From contig DASPNR010000042.1 of NCBI GenBank assembly GCA_035626395.1, positions 1 through 64,000 on the forward strand: a stretch of DNA of 64,000 bases. Reading direction: 5' to 3'. This stretch comes from Candidatus Limnocylindrales bacterium. Its GTDB lineage: Bacteria > Desulfobacterota > Binatia > UBA1149 > CAITLU01. This document shows, in pieces, positions 60,321-64,000 of the stretch; position 1 is the first letter of the stretch, and each line of letters begins with the position of its first letter. Below the pieces are notes generated by a model that worked only from the letters and a program-made list of their open reading frames with translations, had not been told where the DNA came from and did not search any database. The position numbers and the translations under genes were made by a program.

Positions 60321-61608
60321 GCGGCTTTCCCTCCGCAACCTCTTCGTCCGGATCGAGCGCCTCCTGCTTCGGCCGCAGCCCGGGCGGCACATGCTGCAGG
60401 TTGATCCGCACGCGCGTCCAGGTCGAGGACTTGCCGCGCATCGCGTCGACCAGAACGTCGGCCGGCTGGAGATACGCAGCGGCCTCGGCATGGCGCTGCT
60501 TCCAGCGCTCGAGCCCTTCGAGCGCCGCCTCCTTATTCCAGGCGCGGCCGATCTCGAGGAGCGGATGCCGGGGCGCGCGCCTGCCCGCCGTCGACGTGGC
60601 CGACGCGCGGCTCTTGGACGGCTGCACGCGCGGCGGCTCTCCTTCCTGCTTCTTGTAGTGCGGAGGCCACGGGGCATCGCGGAGGCCATCGCGCGCGTGC
60701 CGCTCCGACAGCTCGAGCAGCGCATCGAGCGAGCACGGGTGCGCGTCGATGTCGGCATGGCGATCGCCGATGCTCGCGTGGCGTTGCGGCATCGTCTTCA
60801 GCGTGAAGTCGGCCGGATCGCAGCTGTCGATCTCGTCCCACGACAGCGGCGCCGAAACGCGTGCGTCGGGACGCGGCCGCACCGAATACGCGGAGGCGAC
60901 GGTGCGGTCCTTGGCATTCTGATTGTAGTCGAGAAAGACGCCGTGACGCTCTTCCTTCCACCATTTGCTGGTAGCGATGGCCGGCGCGCGCCGCTCGACC
61001 TCTCGCGCGAACGCGACCGCAGCACGCCGCACGTCGTCGAATGGCCAGCGCGGATGCAGGCGCACGTTGACGTGGATGCCGCGCGATCCCGACGTCTTGG
61101 GCCACCCCACCAGCGAGAAGTCGGCCAGCGTCTCGCGCACGACGCGCGCGACCTCGACGATCTGCGCCCACTCCACGCCCGGCACGGGGTCCAGATCGAT
61201 GCGCAGCTCGTCGGGATGATCGAGATCCTCGGCGCGCACCGGGTGCGGATGCAGCTCGATGCAGGCGAGGTTCGCCATCCATGCAAGGGCGGCCGCATCG
61301 CGCGGCACGATCTCCTCGGCGGTGCGGCCGGACGGGAAGCTGAGCGTGACGACGTCGAGCCACTCGGGCCGCGCCTGCGGCGCCCGCTTCTGGAAGAAGA
61401 ACTCCTCGCCGATGCCGTTCGGATACCGCACCAGCACGTTGGGTCTTCCGCCCGCTCCGCGAAGCGCGCCGTCGGCGACCGACAGATAGTACTGCACCAG
61501 GTCGAGCTTGGTGCAGCCGGCGTCGGGAAACAGGATCTTCTGCGGATTCGTGATCGCGACCTGCCGTCCGCTGACGTCGATGATCTCGGCCTCGGCTTTC
61601 TTCGGCAC
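60268..61608 (-). CDS. LigD-type primase-polymerase (NHEJ polymerase domain protein)
   Basis: 446 residues from a GTG at 61608. VAITNPQKILFPDAGCTKLDLVQYYLSVA, PNGIGEEFFFQKRAP and LHPHPVRAEDLDHPDELRIDLDPVPGVEW carry the catalytic Asp pair (DLDP). SGSRGIHVNVRL and NAKDRTVASAYSVRPRPDARVSAPLSWDEI complete the LigD_pol family. A C-terminal extension of about 110 basic residues follows. No ligase or nuclease domain, so ligation may come from the convergent LigC gene. The start is 8 nt after the stop of the NnrU gene, suggesting co-transcription. Confidence 0.94.
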   Translation of the reverse strand: MPKKAEAEIIDVSGRQVAITNPQKILFPDAGCTKLDLVQYYLSVADGALRGAGGRPNVLVRYPNGIGEEFFFQKRAPQARPEWLDVVTLSFPSGRTAEEIVPRDAAALAWMANLACIELHPHPVRAEDLDHPDELRIDLDPVPGVEWAQIVEVARVVRETLADFSLVGWPKTSGSRGIHVNVRLHPRWPFDDVRRAAVAFAREVERRAPAIATSKWWKEERHGVFLDYNQNAKDRTVASAYSVRPRPDARVSAPLSWDEIDSCDPADFTLKTMPQRHASIGDRHADIDAHPCSLDALLELSERHARDGLRDAPWPPHYKKQEGEPPRVQPSKSRASATSTAGRRAPRHPLLEIGRAWNKEAALEGLERWKQRHAEAAAYLQPADVLVDAMRGKSSTWTRVRINLQHVPPGLRPKQEALDPDEEVAEGKPPSAAPKRRTPSRARKES

Positions 61609-61616
61609 GGGAGCCT

Positions 61617-62291
61617 CTAGCGGAACAGCCAGTCGTGCAGCTGGTAGAGTATCGTCGACACCACCACGCCCACCGCCAGCGCGATCCACGGCATCTCCGA
61701 AGGCACGAATCGCGTTCGTCCCTGCGCGATGGCGACGAACGGCAGCAGCGATGTCTCGGCGAAGAACGCGTCGAGCGTGCCGCGCTCCGTCACCCGCTTG
61801 CGTGCATCCTGGTGCATGCAGCCGACGAGGCCGATCAAGAAGACGCTGCCGAAGAACGCCACGTCGGCCGCGAACCCGTTGACGAGCAGGTGTCCCAGCG
61901 CCCACAGGCCGAGCGACATGAACAGCGGGTGGCGCGTGATGCGCGTCAGGCCGTACGCGCGCACGTGCTTGCGCGGCCCCAGCGATGCCGGGCTCGGCTG
62001 GACCAGCGCGGCGATGACCATCGAGAACATCGCACCCGAGAACAGCATCGACAGCCAGTGGATGGGCGCGGAGCCGCGCAGGCTCCACAGCAGCGGCCCG
62101 TCATGAATGTGCGCAAGATATACCGATACCATCGGCACGAACGTCGCCGCCGCCACCAGGGAATACAGGCCGAGGTAGGGCCCTTCGCCCAGCCTGCCGA
62201 CCAGCATCGGCCGCAGGCGCACCGAAGCGATGGCCATGTGCGTGACGCCGAACAGGAACGCCCACACCAGGATCCACGCCCACGGCGGCAT
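61617..62291 (-). CDS. NnrU-family membrane protein
   Basis: 224 residues from the ATG at 62291, with GAGGGAG upstream; the longer frame to 62468 is rejected as Arg/Ala-rich. About six membrane segments: WAWILVWAFLFGVTHMAIA, LGLYSLVAAATFVPMVSVYL, then RITRHPLFMSLGLWALGHLLVNG, the NnrU/isoprenylcysteine-methyltransferase-like signature. NnrU genes accompany denitrification in some bacteria, but the biochemical role is unclear and no nitrogen-oxide genes are nearby. Confidence 0.88.
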   Translation of the reverse strand: MPPWAWILVWAFLFGVTHMAIASVRLRPMLVGRLGEGPYLGLYSLVAAATFVPMVSVYLAHIHDGPLLWSLRGSAPIHWLSMLFSGAMFSMVIAALVQPSPASLGPRKHVRAYGLTRITRHPLFMSLGLWALGHLLVNGFAADVAFFGSVFLIGLVGCMHQDARKRVTERGTLDAFFAETSLLPFVAIAQGRTRFVPSEMPWIALAVGVVVSTILYQLHDWLFR

Positions 62292-62385
62292 CAGCGCTCC
62301 CTCGATGTCTGCTGCATGCGCACTTCCTCCGTTGCCGGCGATGATGTCGGACGCGCCGCGGCCGTGGGCGCGGCGGCTCTCGAGG

Positions 62386-63132
62386 TCAGGCCGCGCCGAC
62401 GCGCTCGCTGCCGAGGCCGCAGGCGGCCTCGTGGCCGACGGCTCGCGGGGCGGTCGCCGTATCGACACGCTTCATCCACTCGTCGACGACCGGCCGCTCC
62501 GCGCGCAGCGCCGCGCCTTCCTTGGCGCCGCAGATGCACGCGAACTGCGCGTAAACGGCGATGTCGGCGAGCGTCATCGAGGTGCCCACGAGCCACTCAC
62601 GTCCCTGCAGCATGCCGGTCAGCGAATCGAAATGCCGGCGCACGTCGGCGAACACCTGCTTGCGGCTCTTCCGCCCGAGTCCCTGTTTGACGAGGATCGC
62701 CTTCATGTGACGCGGCACGAGGAACCGGCCGGCGCGGCGCACGATCTCGGTGTCCTTGGCGCATAGGATCGGCACCCACTTCTCGGCGTTGTGTCCGAGA
62801 GTGAAGCGAAGGAACACTTCGTAGAAGTACAGGCTCTCGTCGGCCCAGTCCTCCAACGCATGGACGAGGCCGCGCTCGCGCGCGTCGTCGGGGATCAGGG
62901 GAGGGTCGGGGAATTTCTCTTCGAGGTAGTAGGCGATGTCGGTCGAATCGCCGAGGCTCTTGCCGTCGTGCTCGATGGCCGGAAGCTTGCCGACCTTGTT
63001 GACCTTGCGAATCTTGGTCACGGCCTCCTGCATCGAGATCTCGCGCACCTCGTACTCGACCCCCTTGTACTGGAGGATGCGTCGAACCTTGTCGCAGAAG
63101 GGAGAGATCTCGAACTGGTAGAGCGTGACCAC
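62386..63132 (-). CDS. Glutathione S-transferase family protein
   Basis: 248 residues. MVTLYQFEISPFCDKVRRILQYKGVEYEVREI is the thioredoxin-like N-domain with a Ser-Pro-Phe-Cys active-site motif. KLPAIEHDGKSLGDSTDIAYYLEEKFP is the GSH-binding region with Ser in the usual position. An all-helical C-domain follows (DWADESLYFYEVFLRF, LVGTSMTLADIAVYAQF). The GSH-conjugating substrate is unknown. Good ribosome-binding site (AGGAGG) upstream of the ATG. Confidence 0.93.
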   Translation of the reverse strand: MVTLYQFEISPFCDKVRRILQYKGVEYEVREISMQEAVTKIRKVNKVGKLPAIEHDGKSLGDSTDIAYYLEEKFPDPPLIPDDARERGLVHALEDWADESLYFYEVFLRFTLGHNAEKWVPILCAKDTEIVRRAGRFLVPRHMKAILVKQGLGRKSRKQVFADVRRHFDSLTGMLQGREWLVGTSMTLADIAVYAQFACICGAKEGAALRAERPVVDEWMKRVDTATAPRAVGHEAACGLGSERVGAA

Positions 63133-63203
63133 ATGTGCCTCCTGAGCGGCCTCTCCTGGTCGCCACCGCGCGCTTCCCCCGGCGCGATCGCCCGCCGTCT
63201 ACA

Positions 63204-63232
63204 TTGACTTCCGGCAGGGCCCTGTCTAAGGT
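63204..63232 (+). promoter_or_regulatory. Promoter of rpoZ
   Basis: TTGACT at 63204-63209, 17-nt spacer, TAAGGT at 63227-63232. The same -35 hexamer and spacing occur in the sulfate leader promoter. Expected start near 63239, about 11 nt before the ATG. Confidence 0.6.
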
Positions 63233-63249
63233 CCGCCCGGGTTCAGGCG

Positions 63250-63450
63250 ATGGCAAGAGTAACCGTAGAAGATTGCTTAGAAAAGGTTCCGAACCGGTTC
63301 CTTCTCACGACCGTCGCCGTGCGCCGGGCCAAGCAGCTCCTGCGCGGCGCGCGGCCCCTCGTGGAGACCGACAACAAAGAGATCGTCACGGCGCTGCGCG
63401 AAGTGGCCGCCGGCACGGTCAAGCAGATCGAGAGCGAGCCCGGGAGCTGA
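63250..63450 (+). CDS. rpoZ: RNA polymerase omega subunit
   Basis: 66 residues. [38 protein letters not shown] followed by [17 protein letters not shown] is the omega family throughout. It assists beta-prime folding and RNA polymerase assembly. Short 5' leader, no clear Shine-Dalgarno sequence. Confidence 0.97.
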   Translation: MARVTVEDCLEKVPNRFLLTTVAVRRAKQLLRGARPLVETDNKEIVTALREVAAGTVKQIESEPGS

Positions 63451-63528
63451 CGCCGCGGCAGCGCGCCGCGACCGAGACATCCGCTGCCGCCCCGCGAGCC
63501 GGCGCGATCGGCGGTCCGGCCCGAACTC

Positions 63529-64000
63529 ATGGCCGACCGAAGAACGACCGACAGCGAATCCCACGACGGCACCAGCGGTGCCGACGCATCAGCCGGCAAA
63601 CGCCGCCGTTCCACCGACACCGACAAAGAGGCGCCCGAGGGCACCCACCAGCCCAAAACGCGCAAGCGTTCGTCCCGCGCCGCCAAGGCTTCTGCCAAGA
63701 CCGTGCCGCCCAAGGACGCGGCGCGCGAGCCTGCCAAGGCCCGCGCCGACGAGGCGGCCACGGACGAGGACGACGCCATCGTCCTGGAGCCCGAGGTGCT
63801 GGAGGCCGAAATCCTCGACGACCTCTCCGCGCCCGACTTCGCCGCCGATCCCGACCTGAGCACCGATGCCGAGCCGGCCGGCGAGCCCGTCGTCATCACC
63901 GATGATGCCGACGACATGCTGGCGGCCAGCGAGGGTATCGGCGAGCGCAACGTCGAGGTGCAGCTTCCGACGCTTGCAGCCGCGCCGAGCGCAGGCGCGC
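63529..64000 (+). CDS. Truncated gene with charged low-complexity N-terminus, unknown
   Basis: 157 codons open to the window edge from an ATG at 63529. The first 70 residues are Ser/Thr/Lys/Arg-rich (GKRRRSTDTDKEAPEGTHQP), then an acidic stretch (DEDDAIVLEPEVLEAEILDDL, VVITDDADDML), then NVEVQLPTLA. Codon use matches neighbouring genes. Long charged N-terminal extensions like this occur on sigma factors and other nucleic-acid-associated proteins of related bacteria, but no diagnostic domain is reached within the window, so I give no function. Confidence 0.5.
   Translation, partial: MADRRTTDSESHDGTSGADASAGKRRRSTDTDKEAPEGTHQPKTRKRSSRAAKASAKTVPPKDAAREPAKARADEAATDEDDAIVLEPEVLEAEILDDLSAPDFAADPDLSTDAEPAGEPVVITDDADDMLAASEGIGERNVEVQLPTLAAAPSAGA

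Overview
The window is about 64 kb of very GC-rich DNA carrying roughly 46 protein genes and no tRNA or rRNA gene that I can see. It looks like a Gram-negative (diderm) bacterium: lgt, outer-membrane porins ending in Phe, lipoproteins, FtsEX/EnvC-type division proteins and periplasmic binding proteins are all present. The secreted proteins have Thr-rich linkers, FG-GAP repeats, thrombospondin type 3-like calcium motifs and a DHLVCYK-type domain. Together with a DUF222-like HNH protein this fits the deltaproteobacterial/Candidatus Binatota-like environmental lineages. That assignment is inference from gene style, not from a marker tree.

Layout. 1-5 kb (minus strand): truncated HNH-type protein with internal tandem repeats, a secreted beta-rich protein, an F420/PPOX-like protein, and a translationally coupled metallo-beta-lactamase/CobW GTPase pair. 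5-11.5 kb: two large secreted enzymes, a subtilase with FG-GAP repeats and an alpha/beta-hydrolase with a Thr-rich linker. 11.6-17 kb: hrpB helicase, a DUF4153 membrane protein and an SDR as one operon. 17-21 kb: polyamine ABC transporter with potC-potD-potB on one strand and potA divergent. 21-23 kb: dihaem peroxidase and a small lipoprotein. 23.2-29.6 kb: sulfate uptake operon, described below. 30-38 kb: secreted and outer-membrane proteins (Cys-rich repeat protein, amidohydrolase, second porin, nitrilase-like/BNR protein) and a P-type ATPase remnant. 38-47 kb: sensor kinase, nitroreductase, glycosyltransferase-like membrane protein, ankyrin lipoprotein, hydrolase, PpnP, YjbQ and a ferredoxin reductase. 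47.5-58.7 kb: a compact envelope and housekeeping run, lgt-tlpA-ftsE-ftsX-envC-ctpA-xseA-M23-mobA-xseB-ispA-tlyA. 58.8-64 kb: PPOX-like protein, ATP-dependent DNA ligase facing a LigD-type polymerase, NnrU, GST, rpoZ and a truncated gene.

The most striking system is the leader of the sulfate operon. A promoter (TTGACT, 17 nt, CATAAC) would start transcription at or next to the ATG of a 29-codon ORF containing three consecutive Cys codons (MCCC). A 14-bp Rho-independent terminator follows, and an upstream segment can pair with its left arm. This is the architecture of a cysteine-responsive transcription attenuator. A second ORF with a good ribosome-binding site ends in GCLCCR just before sbp. 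The structural genes are sbp, cysT and a natural cysW-cysA fusion joined by a Gly/Ser/Ala linker, followed by an OprP-type porin that may supply the outer-membrane step.

A recurring feature is a TANNNT box 6-8 nt before the start codon with no Shine-Dalgarno sequence (22652, 44288, 45786, 47575, 52322). It suggests that leaderless mRNAs are common in this organism.
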